From DASXAQ01 sp036406615 (GTDB lineage: Bacteria; Actinomycetota; UBA4738), in assembly GCA_036406615.1 (NCBI GenBank), contig DASXAQ010000014.1, forward strand, positions 1 through 13,122: a stretch of 13,122 nt of DNA, in the 5' to 3' direction. The notes below the pieces were generated by a model that was not told the origin of the DNA, searched no databases, and was given only the letters and a program-made list of their open reading frames with translations. Positions 1-7,177 of this stretch are shown here, one piece after another; positions within the stretch are counted from its first letter, which is position 1, and the number at the start of each line of letters is the position of its first letter. A program made the translations under genes and the position numbers.

Positions 1-1
1 C

Positions 2-700
2 TACCATGGCGTGTCGCGCGAAGCGGTCCCGGCCCGCGAGCTGCGGGCGTTCGAGCACGAGTACCCGTTCGCGTGGCTCGGGATCCTCGCGGCCGTGCCG
101 CCGTCGACCGACGAGCTGATCTACGCCTCGCACGATCGCGGGTTCGCGCTGCACAGCCTGCGGTCTCCCGACATCAGCCGGCTGTATCTGCAGGTGCGTC
201 CGGACGAGGACATCGAAGCCTGGCCGGACGAGCGGATCTGGGAAGAGCTTCGTGTGCGCCTGAGCGACGACCGCGGGTGGACGCTGCGCGACGGGCCGGT
301 GATGGAGAAGGGCATCGCGCTCATGCGCAGCTTCGTCGTGGAGCCGATGCAGTTCGGGCGGCTGTACCTGGCGGGCGACGCGGCGCACATCGTCCCGGCG
401 ACCGGAGCCAAGGGGCTGAACCTCGCCGTCCACGACGTCCGGGTGCTCTCGGAGGCGATCGGCGAGTGGTATCGCTCGGGCTCCGCCGCGGGGCTCGACG
501 ACTACACTCGCCGGTGCCTGAGCCGGGTGTGGCGCGTCCAGGAGTTCTCCTCGTCGATGAGTTCGATGCTCCACCGTTTTCCCGACGACGACGGCGGCTT
601 CCGGCGGCGTCTGCAGCTTGCCCAGCTGGACTACGTGACGGGGTCCGAGGCCGCCGCCAGGAGCCTGGCGGAGAACTACGTGGGCCTGCCCCACGAATGA
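2..700 (+). CDS. pobA: 4-hydroxybenzoate 3-monooxygenase (PobA), 5' truncated by the window edge
   Basis: FAD- and NAD(P)H-dependent cytoplasmic hydroxylase that converts 4-hydroxybenzoate to protocatechuate. The frame is open from base 2 (first residues YHGVSREAVP), which corresponds to about residue 161 of the roughly 394-residue Pseudomonas enzyme, so the N-terminal FAD-binding Rossmann part lies outside the window; the GTG at 11 is not the start. Visible family blocks are YPFAWLGILA, ELIYASHDRGFALHSLRS (substrate Tyr201, Ser212 and Arg214 equivalents), SRLYLQV (Tyr222), the flavin block GDAAHIVPATGAKGLNLA near bases 368-424, RVWRVQEFS, LHRFP, and the end ENYVGLPHE with the Tyr385 equivalent. 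One oddity: the second proline of the VPPTGAKG block (Pro293 equivalent) is Ala, codon 398-400. The downstream methyltransferase begins 13 bases after the stop, so the two probably share a transcript. The product supplies the substrate of the pcaHG genes further right. Identity is very secure. Confidence 0.96.
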   Translation, partial: YHGVSREAVPARELRAFEHEYPFAWLGILAAVPPSTDELIYASHDRGFALHSLRSPDISRLYLQVRPDEDIEAWPDERIWEELRVRLSDDRGWTLRDGPVMEKGIALMRSFVVEPMQFGRLYLAGDAAHIVPATGAKGLNLAVHDVRVLSEAIGEWYRSGSAAGLDDYTRRCLSRVWRVQEFSSSMSSMLHRFPDDDGGFRRRLQLAQLDYVTGSEAAARSLAENYVGLPHE

Positions 701-707
701 AAGGAGG
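701..707 (+). promoter_or_regulatory. Ribosome binding site AAGGAGG for the MetE-like gene
   Basis: AAGGAGG lies directly after the pobA stop codon and six bases before a GTG at 714. This near-perfect site decides the GTG start of the next gene and supports co-transcription with pobA. Confidence 0.85.
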
Positions 708-713
708 CTCGCG

Positions 714-1823
714 GTGGCCGGCAAGGCGCAACTTCCCTACCGCAGCGAGGTCGTGGGAAGCCTGCTCCGTCCCGAGTACCTGAAGGAAGCGTTCGCGAAG
801 GCCGAACGCGGCGACATCTCGCAGGACGAGCTCATCCGGACCCAGGACCGCGCCGGGCTCGAGGCGATCGCCGTGCAGGAAGACTGCGGGATCGACGTCA
901 TCACGGACGGCGAGGTGCGCCGCGCCTTCTGGTTCGACCCGCTGACGACGAGCCTGGCCGGCTACAACCCCGAGGTGCCCGCGCCCGTGCCGTTCACTGC
1001 CGGCGCGGGCAAGCAGTCCGAGGCTCCGCCGAAGCTCCCCGCCGTGACCGACACGCTGCGCTACCGGCGTAACCTCCCGCTGCAGGAGTTCTCGTTCGTC
1101 TCCGCGAACGCGCACACGCCGGCCAAGAGCACGATCGCCGGCATGACGTATGCGAGCGTCCTGTGGGTCCCCGGCTACTCGGACACCGTGTACCCCGACC
1201 GCGACCGCTACATGGACGAGGCGCTGGCGCTGATGAAGCGCGTCGTCCGCGAGGTCGTCGACGCCGGCTCGAACTACGTGCAGCTCGATTCGCCGCGGTA
1301 CACGCACCTGGTCAGCGAGGAGGGCCGGGAGAACCTGCGCCGCGTCGGCCTGGACACCGAGACGTGGCTCGCCCAGATGATCGCGATGGACAACGCGCTG
1401 ATCTCGGAGTTCCCCGACGTGACGTTCGGCGTGCACCTGTGCCGCGGCAACCACCGCAGCATGTGGTCGGTCGAAGGCGGCTACGACACGATCGCCGAGC
1501 AGCTGTTCAACGACCTGGCGTGCGACCGCATCCTGGCGGAGTACGACTCGCCGCGGGCGGGGACGTTCGAGCCGTTGCGCTTCGTGCCGCAGGACAAGGT
1601 CGTCGTGCTCGGCCTGATCACGACGAAGGAGCCGCAGCTCGAGGACCCGGACGAGCTGAAACAGCGCATCGAGGAGGCGGCGCGGTTCGTGCCCATGGAC
1701 CGGCTGGCGCTGTCGCCGCAGTGCGGCTTCGCCTCGACGATGCCCGGCAACCTGGTGACGCCAGACGACCAGCGGGCCAAGCTGGAGCTGCTCGGCTCCG
1801 TCGCGCGCGACGTCTGGAGCTGA
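714..1823 (+). CDS. Stand-alone MetE C-terminal-family (cobalamin-independent methionine synthase-like) zinc methyltransferase
   Basis: A 369-residue protein of the UROD/MetE-like barrel family, about half the length of full MetE and lacking its N-terminal domain. GTG start after a strong AAGGAGG. The zinc ligands of the MetE catalytic domain are all in place: His241 and Cys243 in GVHLCRGN, Glu276 in ILAEYDSP and Cys337 in LSPQCGF; the N-terminus has SEVVGSLLRP and an ITDGE motif (63-67). In the family, zinc activates a thiol that is then alkylated: homocysteine by methyl donors in core MetE, or coenzyme M by epoxides in the epoxyalkane:CoM transferases. The gene sits 13 bases behind pobA, so a role linked to aromatic catabolism, for example as a methyl-group or thiol-alkyl transferase, is possible but is inference. 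A plain core methionine synthase is the alternative. Fold and zinc site are secure; the substrate is unknown. Confidence 0.88.
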   Translation: MAGKAQLPYRSEVVGSLLRPEYLKEAFAKAERGDISQDELIRTQDRAGLEAIAVQEDCGIDVITDGEVRRAFWFDPLTTSLAGYNPEVPAPVPFTAGAGKQSEAPPKLPAVTDTLRYRRNLPLQEFSFVSANAHTPAKSTIAGMTYASVLWVPGYSDTVYPDRDRYMDEALALMKRVVREVVDAGSNYVQLDSPRYTHLVSEEGRENLRRVGLDTETWLAQMIAMDNALISEFPDVTFGVHLCRGNHRSMWSVEGGYDTIAEQLFNDLACDRILAEYDSPRAGTFEPLRFVPQDKVVVLGLITTKEPQLEDPDELKQRIEEAARFVPMDRLALSPQCGFASTMPGNLVTPDDQRAKLELLGSVARDVWS

Positions 1824-1922
1824 GCCGCGGCCAATCCGACAGGCGACGACGACCGTACCCCTGCGGTGTGGCACGGCCGACGGCCACTCGCTCCGCACGC
1901 ACGGAACGAAGGGGATGACGGG

Positions 1923-3305
1923 ATGCGACGGACGCCTCGATCGCTGATCGCACTGGCCGGCCCGGCGCTGCTGGCGCTTGTCGCGCTGGCGCCGCTGGCC
2001 GTGCCGACGCCGGCGAGAGCCGCCGCGCTCGCGCGCAGCGCGCCCGCGGCGGGCGGACCGAGCGCCACCGCGTGGCCGCAGTACGGCGGCTCGGCGACAC
2101 ACCGGGGCGCGAACCCCTTCGAGCACACGTTCACCCCGGGCAACATCGGGTCGTTGAAGGTCGCGTGGCGCGGCATCTACGGGACGACCGCCACCGACGA
2201 GTCCTCGCCCGTCGTGGCCAACGGCGTCGCGTACATCGCGGGGTTCGACGGCAAGGTCTCGGCGTTCTCGACGGCAGGCTGCGGCACTCCGAAATGCATG
2301 CCGCTGTGGCAGGGGAGCACCGACAACGACATCACCGCCGCCCCCGCGGTCGGCGGCGGCACGCTGCTGGTCGCGTCCGCCGACCACTTCCTCTACGCGT
2401 TTCCCGCGGCCGGCTGTGGCGCCCCCACGTGCGAGCCGTTGTGGAGGGGACGGCTCGACGGCGCCGACGTGGACTCGTCGGTCGCCGTCGCGGACGGGCT
2501 GGCGTACGTGGGCACGTACGACCGCGGGCGGCTCGACGCCTTTGCGATCTCGGGCTGCGGCGCCGCCGTGTGCGATCCCGTGTGGGCCGGCCAGGGCGGC
2601 GGTCACCTCGTGACCTCGCCCGCGATCGGCGATGGGAGCGTGTTCATCGGGTCCGACGACGGCCACCTCTACGTCTTCCCGGCCGCGGGCTGCGGCGCGC
2701 CTCGCTGCGCGCCCTCGTGGACGGCGAGCCTGCACGGCCCGGCGTTCTCGGTCGCCCCCACGTTCGCCGATCACACGGTCTTCATGGGGTCGCGCACGTT
2801 GTACGCGTTCGACGCGCGCGGCTGCGGCGCGCCCACCTGCCTGGCGCTGCGGTCCTACGACCTGGACGACGCGGGTCTCCTCGGCGCGCCGGCGGTGGCG
2901 GGCAACCTGCTGTTCGCCTCGACCCAATCGACGCCGAACCCGAACACCGAAGGCGTGGTCGCGGCGTTCCCGCTCCACGGATGCGGCGCGCAGCTGTGCG
3001 AGCCGCTCTGGACGGGCATCAACTTCGGCGCGGGCTTCGAGTCCTCCCCGGTGGCGGCCGGCGGCCTCGTCTTCGTCGCGAAGGGACCGGCGTCGGGGTT
3101 CCCGGTCGACGCCGGGCTGTTCGCCTACGACGTGCACGGGTGCGGGTCGGCCGTCTGCGACCCGCTCGCGTTCGTGCAGGTCGGCCCCGACCAGTTCTAC
3201 CTGAGCTCGTCGCCGGCGGTGACGGGCGGGCAGATCATGTTCGGCTCAGGCAACAACGACGACGGAACGAGCGATCTATACGTCCTGTCGCTGCCCGGCT
3301 CCTGA
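1923..3305 (+). CDS. Secreted PQQ-like beta-propeller repeat protein with seven Cys-X4-Cys motifs
   Basis: A 460-residue exported protein. ATG 1923 is preceded by GAAGGGG (1908-1914, eight bases away) and opens a classic signal peptide: MRRTPRS, then a hydrophobic stretch of residues 8-28 and cleavage probably after ARA near 33. The mature part is built of repeats of 44-53 residues, each with SSPVVANG/SPAIGDG-like and LYAFPAAG-like strands of the PQQ-enzyme/BamB/YncE type. Each repeat ends in a GCGxxxCxPLW-like motif with cysteines at 120/125, 165/170, 212/217, 257/262, 301/306, 354/359 and 407/412. These 14 are the only cysteines in the protein, so one disulfide per blade of a seven-bladed propeller is the simplest reading. 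No catalytic residues, lipobox or membrane anchor were seen. Its role is not known; ligand or PQQ binding cannot be read from sequence. It starts 99 bases after the methyltransferase gene, and its 3' end overlaps the convergent pcaC by 30 bases. Confidence 0.88.
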   Translation: MRRTPRSLIALAGPALLALVALAPLAVPTPARAAALARSAPAAGGPSATAWPQYGGSATHRGANPFEHTFTPGNIGSLKVAWRGIYGTTATDESSPVVANGVAYIAGFDGKVSAFSTAGCGTPKCMPLWQGSTDNDITAAPAVGGGTLLVASADHFLYAFPAAGCGAPTCEPLWRGRLDGADVDSSVAVADGLAYVGTYDRGRLDAFAISGCGAAVCDPVWAGQGGGHLVTSPAIGDGSVFIGSDDGHLYVFPAAGCGAPRCAPSWTASLHGPAFSVAPTFADHTVFMGSRTLYAFDARGCGAPTCLALRSYDLDDAGLLGAPAVAGNLLFASTQSTPNPNTEGVVAAFPLHGCGAQLCEPLWTGINFGAGFESSPVAAGGLVFVAKGPASGFPVDAGLFAYDVHGCGSAVCDPLAFVQVGPDQFYLSSSPAVTGGQIMFGSGNNDDGTSDLYVLSLPGS

Positions 3306-3677
3306 GGCTTCCTCGGCGAGCGCCTCCTGCGCGGCGGCGAAGGCCGCGTTCGCGGCGGGGATCCCCGCATAGACGGCCGTGTGCAGCAGGACCTCCGCGA
3401 CCTCCTCCTGCGTGAGGCCGTGGCGCAGCGCCGCCTTCACGTGCATCGGGATCTCCGATTCGCAGTGCAGCGCCGTCAGCACCGCGAGCGTGATGCACGA
3501 ACGCGTCCGGCGATCCAGGCCCGGCCGCGACCACACGTCGGCCCACGCGTAGCGCGTGATGAAGTCCTGGAAGGCCGCGTTGAACGGCGTCGTCTCCGCC
3601 TCCGCGCGATCGACGTGGTCGTCGCCCAGGACCTCTCGCCGGACTCGCTCGCCGTGTTCGTGCTGAGAATCGCTCAC
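3276..3677 (-). CDS. pcaC: 4-carboxymuconolactone decarboxylase (PcaC)
   Basis: Decarboxylates 4-carboxymuconolactone (gamma-carboxymuconolactone) to 3-oxoadipate enol-lactone, the step after PcaB. 133 residues, normal for the single-domain all-helical enzyme of the AhpD/CMD fold. Visible family blocks: FQDFITRYAWADVWSRPGLD near 36-55, RTRSCITLAVLTAL (57-70), EIPMHVKAALRHGLTQEEV with His79, and the hallmark LLHTAVYAGIPAANAAF (97-113). The start is a GTG at 3677 whose last bases form the TGA stop of pcaD (GTGA overlap), with GAGGAGG at 3682-3688 just upstream, so translation is coupled. It is the last gene of the operon. Its final 30 bases lie inside the 3' end of the opposite-strand beta-propeller gene, and I see no terminator. 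In several actinobacteria this domain is fused behind PcaD as PcaL; here it is separate. Confidence 0.95.
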   Translation of the reverse strand: MSDSQHEHGERVRREVLGDDHVDRAEAETTPFNAAFQDFITRYAWADVWSRPGLDRRTRSCITLAVLTALHCESEIPMHVKAALRHGLTQEEVAEVLLHTAVYAGIPAANAAFAAAQEALAEEASGAGQRQDV

Positions 3678-4471
3678 GGTTCCTCCTCGGGGGTGGCTCG
3701 GTTCAGCTGTTCCAGGATCAGTCCGGTCACGACGTCCGGACGCTCGACGTTGGCCAGGTGCGCGGCGGGGTCGATCACTTCCAGCCGCGCTCCGGGGATC
3801 GCGGCCGCGAGGTCCGCGGCGACGGCGGGCGTCACCGCCGGATCCTGGGCCCCGGCGATGACCAGCGTCGGCGCGCGGATCGATCCGAGGTCGGGACGAA
3901 GGTCCGTACCGGCCACGACCCCGCAGCAGTTCGCGTATCCCTCCGACGGCGTGTTCGCGATCATGGCCCGCATCCGTGCGATGACGTCGGGGTGCCCGGC
4001 CGCGAAGGCGGGCGTGAACCAGCGGCCCACGACCGTGTCGGCCACCGCGTCGGTGCCGGCCGCGCGCACGATCGCGGCGCGCTCGAGCCACGGGTCCGGC
4101 GGCCCGAACCACGCTGTCGTGCAGCACAGGGTCACGGTTCGCACCCGCTCCGGCGCGCGGGTGGCGATCCACATCGCCACCAGCCCGCCGAGCGAGAGCC
4201 CGCACACGTGCGCGTCGCTCACGCCCAGCCGATCCAGCAGCGCCAGGGCGTCCGCCCCCAGGTCTTCGATCCCGTACGGCCCGGGCGAGACCGGCGAGTC
4301 GCCGTGCCCCCGGTGGTCGTAGCGGATCACCCGAGACCGGTCCGACAGCGCGTCGGCCTGCGGCTCCCACATCGCCAGCGCACTGCCGAGTGAGTTCGAC
4401 AGCAACAGCGGGGGGGCGCCGTCGGGCCCGTCGACCCGGTGATGAACCTCGACGGCGGCCGCCCGATTCAC
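3674..4471 (-). CDS. pcaD: 3-oxoadipate enol-lactonase (PcaD), alpha/beta-hydrolase
   Basis: Hydrolyses 3-oxoadipate enol-lactone to 3-oxoadipate. 265 residues, the usual length for the family. Key elements in order: LLLSNSLGSALAMWEPQ (22-38, oxyanion region), RVIRYDHRGHGDSP (47-60), nucleophile elbow GLSLGG with Ser93, acid Asp210 in VIAGAQDP and catalytic His238 in PAAHLANVERP. The N-terminal LSNSLG and YDHRGHG blocks are typical of PcaD rather than generic hydrolases. The GTG start at 4471 overlaps the pcaB stop as GTGA and has no strong ribosome site of its own, so it probably depends on translational coupling. In reaction order PcaC acts before PcaD, although pcaD comes first in the operon, matching the domain order of fused PcaL proteins. 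Confidence 0.95.
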   Translation of the reverse strand: MNRAAAVEVHHRVDGPDGAPPLLLSNSLGSALAMWEPQADALSDRSRVIRYDHRGHGDSPVSPGPYGIEDLGADALALLDRLGVSDAHVCGLSLGGLVAMWIATRAPERVRTVTLCCTTAWFGPPDPWLERAAIVRAAGTDAVADTVVGRWFTPAFAAGHPDVIARMRAMIANTPSEGYANCCGVVAGTDLRPDLGSIRAPTLVIAGAQDPAVTPAVAADLAAAIPGARLEVIDPAAHLANVERPDVVTGLILEQLNRATPEEEP

Positions 4472-5835
4472 GCCGGCCCGCCGGACTCGTGCGCGCGAAG
4501 CGCGCGGTCGACGAACGCGCCGGCGCTGCCGAGGTAGCCGGCCGGATCGAACAACTGCTCCAGCGCGGCACGGTCGAGGACCGCGGCGACATCGGGCAGC
4601 TCGGACAGCGCGTCGACGAGCGGCCGGCCCGACGTCGCCGCGTCGAGCGCCGCGCGTTCGATCAGGTCGTGCGCGGCCAGCCGCCCGACCGAGGGCGTTA
4701 GCGCCATCGCGACCCGCTCGGTCATGATGGCCCCGCCGGACAGGTCGAGGTTCGCGCGGATCCGGTCCTCGTCCAGCTCTAGGTGCTCGAGGCACTCCCG
4801 CAGCCACGACGCCGCCGACCCCACGGTAAGAAGCAGCTCCGTCAGCGGGCGCCACTCCGCGTGCCAGGCGCCGGCGGCGCGCTCGTGCTCCTGCACCATG
4901 GAGGCGAGCAGTGTCGAGGTCAGGCCGGGCGCCTGCATCGCGCAACCCAACGCGGCCACCGCGGCGACGGGGTTGCGCTTGTGGGGCAGCGTCGACGACC
5001 CGCCGGACGCGCCCTCGCGCGCTTCCGCCACCTCGGTCTGCGCGAGCAGCGTGACGTCGCGCGCCGGTTTGGCGATCGCGCCGGCGGCGACGCCGAGCGC
5101 GCCGGCCAGCTCGCCGACGCGCGTGCGTTCCGTATGCCACGCCAGCGCGGGCTCCTCGAGCCCCAGCTCCTCGGCGAGGTGGCCGAGCACCGCGAGGCCG
5201 GCGTCGCCGAGCGCCGCCAGGGTTCCGGCCGCGCCGCCGAACTGGACCGCGAGGCGCTCGTTCGCCCGGCGCACCGATGCGGCCGCCGCATCCAGTCCCG
5301 ACATCCACCCGGCCGCCTTCAGGCCGAACGCGATGGGCACGGCTTGCTGCAGCAGCGTCCGGCCCGCGGCCGGCGTGTCGCGGTGTGCGCGCGCGAGCGC
5401 CGCCGCCGCGTTCGACGCCCCGGCGACGTCGGCCAGGAGCGGCTCCAGGGCTCGTCGCGCGACCAGCATGGCGGCGGTGTCCAGGACGTCCTGACTGGTC
5501 GCACCCACGTGGACCTGCCCGGCCGCGCTCCCTTCGACGGCGTCGGTCAGCGCTCGCACGAGCGGGCCGACCGGGTTGCCGATGCCCGCCGCGTCGCGGC
5601 CGATGGCGGCAACGTCGAACTCGACGGTGTCACAGGCGCGGGCGATGGCGTCGGCGTCGGACGCGGCGATCACGCCTGCTCGCGCCTCGGCCCGCGCGAG
5701 CGCCGCTTCGACGTCCAGCATCGCCCGCAGCCACGCGGGGTCGTCGACGCGCTCCGCGACGGGGCCGCGGCTCAGCACGCCGTCGAAGAGCCCGCGCGCG
5801 GCCGGCGGCTCAGACGTCGAAGAAGACGGTTTCAC
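4468..5835 (-). CDS. pcaB: 3-carboxy-cis,cis-muconate cycloisomerase (PcaB)
   Basis: Lactonises 3-carboxy-cis,cis-muconate to 4-carboxymuconolactone. It belongs to the fumarase/aspartase superfamily, whose members are homotetramers with shared active sites. With a GTG start at 5835 the protein has 455 residues, close to the usual 450. Visible: GLFDGVLSRGPV (15-26), the GQVHVGATSQDVLDT block (106-120) and the superfamily signature GGSSTLPHKRNP (278-289) holding the catalytic loop serine. GTG 5835 was chosen because the LFDG block typical of PcaB N-termini would be lost with the next in-frame GTG near 5778, and a G-rich AGGGGG stretch lies just upstream. This start overlaps the end of pcaG by 26 bases. 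The frame stays open to 5901, but that part is pcaG read in another frame. The start is less sure than the identity. Confidence 0.93.
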   Translation of the reverse strand: MKPSSSTSEPPAARGLFDGVLSRGPVAERVDDPAWLRAMLDVEAALARAEARAGVIAASDADAIARACDTVEFDVAAIGRDAAGIGNPVGPLVRALTDAVEGSAAGQVHVGATSQDVLDTAAMLVARRALEPLLADVAGASNAAAALARAHRDTPAAGRTLLQQAVPIAFGLKAAGWMSGLDAAAASVRRANERLAVQFGGAAGTLAALGDAGLAVLGHLAEELGLEEPALAWHTERTRVGELAGALGVAAGAIAKPARDVTLLAQTEVAEAREGASGGSSTLPHKRNPVAAVAALGCAMQAPGLTSTLLASMVQEHERAAGAWHAEWRPLTELLLTVGSAASWLRECLEHLELDEDRIRANLDLSGGAIMTERVAMALTPSVGRLAAHDLIERAALDAATSGRPLVDALSELPDVAAVLDRAALEQLFDPAGYLGSAGAFVDRALRAHESGGPA

Positions 5836-6367
5836 CTTCCCCCTGCAGCCGGATGTCGAACCGGTACCCGTCGTCGGCCCGCTGCGCGACAAGGGTGGCA
5901 CGATTCCCCGGGTCGGTCACGGAGCCGAGCACCGGGTCGGCCGCGTTCGCTTCGTCCTCGTCGGGGAAGTAGATCCGGGTGACCAGGTGCTTCAACAGCC
6001 CGCGCGCGAACACCGTCACGTCGACGTGCGGCGCCTGCGGGGACCCGTCCGGCGACGGGACGCATCCCGGCTTCATCGTGTGGATGGCGTACGTGCCGTC
6101 GGGCTCGGTGGGGCAGCGGCCGAATCCCCGGAAGCCGGGCACCGCGCCGCGCGGATCGTCGGGATGGTCGAAGCGGCCGTCCGGGTCCGCCTGCCAGGTC
6201 TCCACCAGGCCGTCGGGCACCGGTTCGCCGTTGCCGTCGAGGACGGCGCCGCGGATCCAGACGGCCCCGGGCGTTCCCTCGGCCACCACGAACGGCCCGT
6301 CCGGCCAGGGCAGGCCGATCGTCAGGAACGGCCCGATGGTCTGCGAGGGCGTGCGCGGCAGGGTCAT
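5810..6367 (-). CDS. pcaG: Protocatechuate 3,4-dioxygenase alpha subunit (PcaG)
   Basis: Structural alpha partner of the iron(III) intradiol dioxygenase that cleaves protocatechuate to 3-carboxy-cis,cis-muconate. 185 residues, within the usual range. The N-terminus TPSQTIGPFLTIGL is diagnostic for the alpha chain. IRGAVLDGNGEPVPDGLVETWQADPDGRF follows the intradiol dioxygenase barrel, then GFGRCPTEPDGTYAIHTMKPG and PHVDVTVFARGLLKHLVTRIYFPDE. The iron ligands of the beta chain are absent here (PHVDV replaces the HxH segment), as expected for the non-catalytic subunit. The ATG at 6367 overlaps the pcaH stop as ATGA, so translation of the two subunits is coupled. The stop at 5810 lies inside the beginning of pcaB. 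Confidence 0.96.
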   Translation of the reverse strand: MTLPRTPSQTIGPFLTIGLPWPDGPFVVAEGTPGAVWIRGAVLDGNGEPVPDGLVETWQADPDGRFDHPDDPRGAVPGFRGFGRCPTEPDGTYAIHTMKPGCVPSPDGSPQAPHVDVTVFARGLLKHLVTRIYFPDEDEANAADPVLGSVTDPGNRATLVAQRADDGYRFDIRLQGEGETVFFDV

Positions 6368-7089
6368 GCGTCGTCGTCCCGGTCGTCCATCGGCGTGGCA
6401 TCGCGCCCGCGCAGCACGATGTCCCAGGTGAACGCCAGCGCCCACTCCGGCTGGGTGAGGACCGGATCGAACGTCGAGATCAGCCGGCGACGCGCGTCCG
6501 GGTCCGGGATGGAGTTGAAGATCGGATCCCGATCGAACAGCGGATCGTCCGGGAAGTACATCTGGGTGATCAACCGCTGGGGAAACGCCCGGCCGAACAG
6601 GGAGAAGTGGACGTGCGCCGGGCGCCACGCGTTGTCGTGGTTCGGCCACGGGTAGGCGCCCGGCTTGATCGTGACGAACCGGTACCGGCCATCGTCGTCG
6701 GTGAGACACCGGCCGGCGCCGGAGAAGTTCGGATCGAGCGGCGCGGGATGCCGGTCTCGATCGTGCCGGTAGCGCCCGCCGGCGTTGGCCTGCCAGACCT
6801 CGATCAGCGTGTTGCGGACCGGCCGCCCGTCCCCGTCCAGGACGCGGCCGCTCACGGTGATGCGCTGTCCCAGCGGCTCACCGTCGTGCTGCCGGGTGAG
6901 GTCGTGGTCCAGGTCGCCGACGCGGCCCTCCCCGAGCAGCGGCCCGGTCAGCTCGGTCAGGCTCTGCGGCAGGGGAACCAGAGGGCGCCTCGGCGCTCGC
7001 ATCCGCGTCCCGACGTACTCGGGATACAGGTAGGGAGGATCGACCGGCTGGTCGTCGCGACGATAGCCGGCTCGCGAAGCCTCGGACAC
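6364..7089 (-). CDS. pcaH: Protocatechuate 3,4-dioxygenase beta subunit (PcaH)
   Basis: Catalytic iron-binding subunit of protocatechuate 3,4-dioxygenase. 241 residues from GTG 7089. Visible: YRRDDQPVDPPYLYPEYVGT (9-28), RAPRRPLVPLPQSLTELTGP (31-50), SGRVLDGDGRPVRNTLIEVW, and the iron ligands Tyr107 (GGRYRH), Tyr146 (GAYPW), His159 and His161 (AHVHF), matching Tyr408, Tyr447, His460 and His462 of the Pseudomonas enzyme. Start choice: GGGAGG at 7094-7099 lies four bases before GTG 7089. An in-frame ATG at 7119 would add ten residues but has only a short GGGAG three bases away, and most family members begin close to the YRRD block. First gene of the pcaHGBDC operon, with a promoter candidate at 7178-7206. 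Confidence 0.95.
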   Translation of the reverse strand: MSEASRAGYRRDDQPVDPPYLYPEYVGTRMRAPRRPLVPLPQSLTELTGPLLGEGRVGDLDHDLTRQHDGEPLGQRITVSGRVLDGDGRPVRNTLIEVWQANAGGRYRHDRDRHPAPLDPNFSGAGRCLTDDDGRYRFVTIKPGAYPWPNHDNAWRPAHVHFSLFGRAFPQRLITQMYFPDDPLFDRDPIFNSIPDPDARRRLISTFDPVLTQPEWALAFTWDIVLRGRDATPMDDRDDDA

Positions 7090-7093
7090 CGCA

Positions 7094-7099
7094 CCTCCC
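7094..7099 (-). promoter_or_regulatory. Ribosome binding site GGGAGG for pcaH
   Basis: GGGAGG on the minus strand, four bases before GTG 7089. It favours that start over the upstream ATG at 7119. Confidence 0.6.
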
Positions 7100-7146
7100 G
7101 CACCTTCGATCGGAACCATTCGCTCCCGGAGCCGCTGTCCGCTCTG

Positions 7147-7156
7147 CGAACGTTCG
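7147..7156. promoter_or_regulatory. Possible operator: palindrome CGAACGTTCG in the pca leader
   Basis: Perfect 10-base palindrome about 15 bases downstream of the expected pca transcription start. Such a place suits a repressor, and pca operons are usually controlled by substrate- or intermediate-responsive regulators. A 10-base palindrome can arise by chance in this much sequence, so this is weak. Confidence 0.25.
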
Positions 7157-7177
7157 TCCGCGAGGGGCCCGTTCCGT

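Noticed and set aside
1866..1922. Upstream GTG start for the propeller protein
   Set aside because: It would put 19 polar residues before a well-formed signal peptide. ATG 1923 has a GAAGGGG ribosome site at good distance.
321..3137. 938-codon open frame on the minus strand
   Set aside because: It runs antisense across pobA, the MetE-like gene and the propeller gene, all of which have clear family motifs. The translation is Arg/Ala-rich without any domain, a typical high-GC shadow.
2278..3162. CxxxxC motifs of the propeller as haem-binding sites
   Set aside because: The pairs are CX4C without a following histidine, so they are not c-type cytochrome CXXCH motifs.
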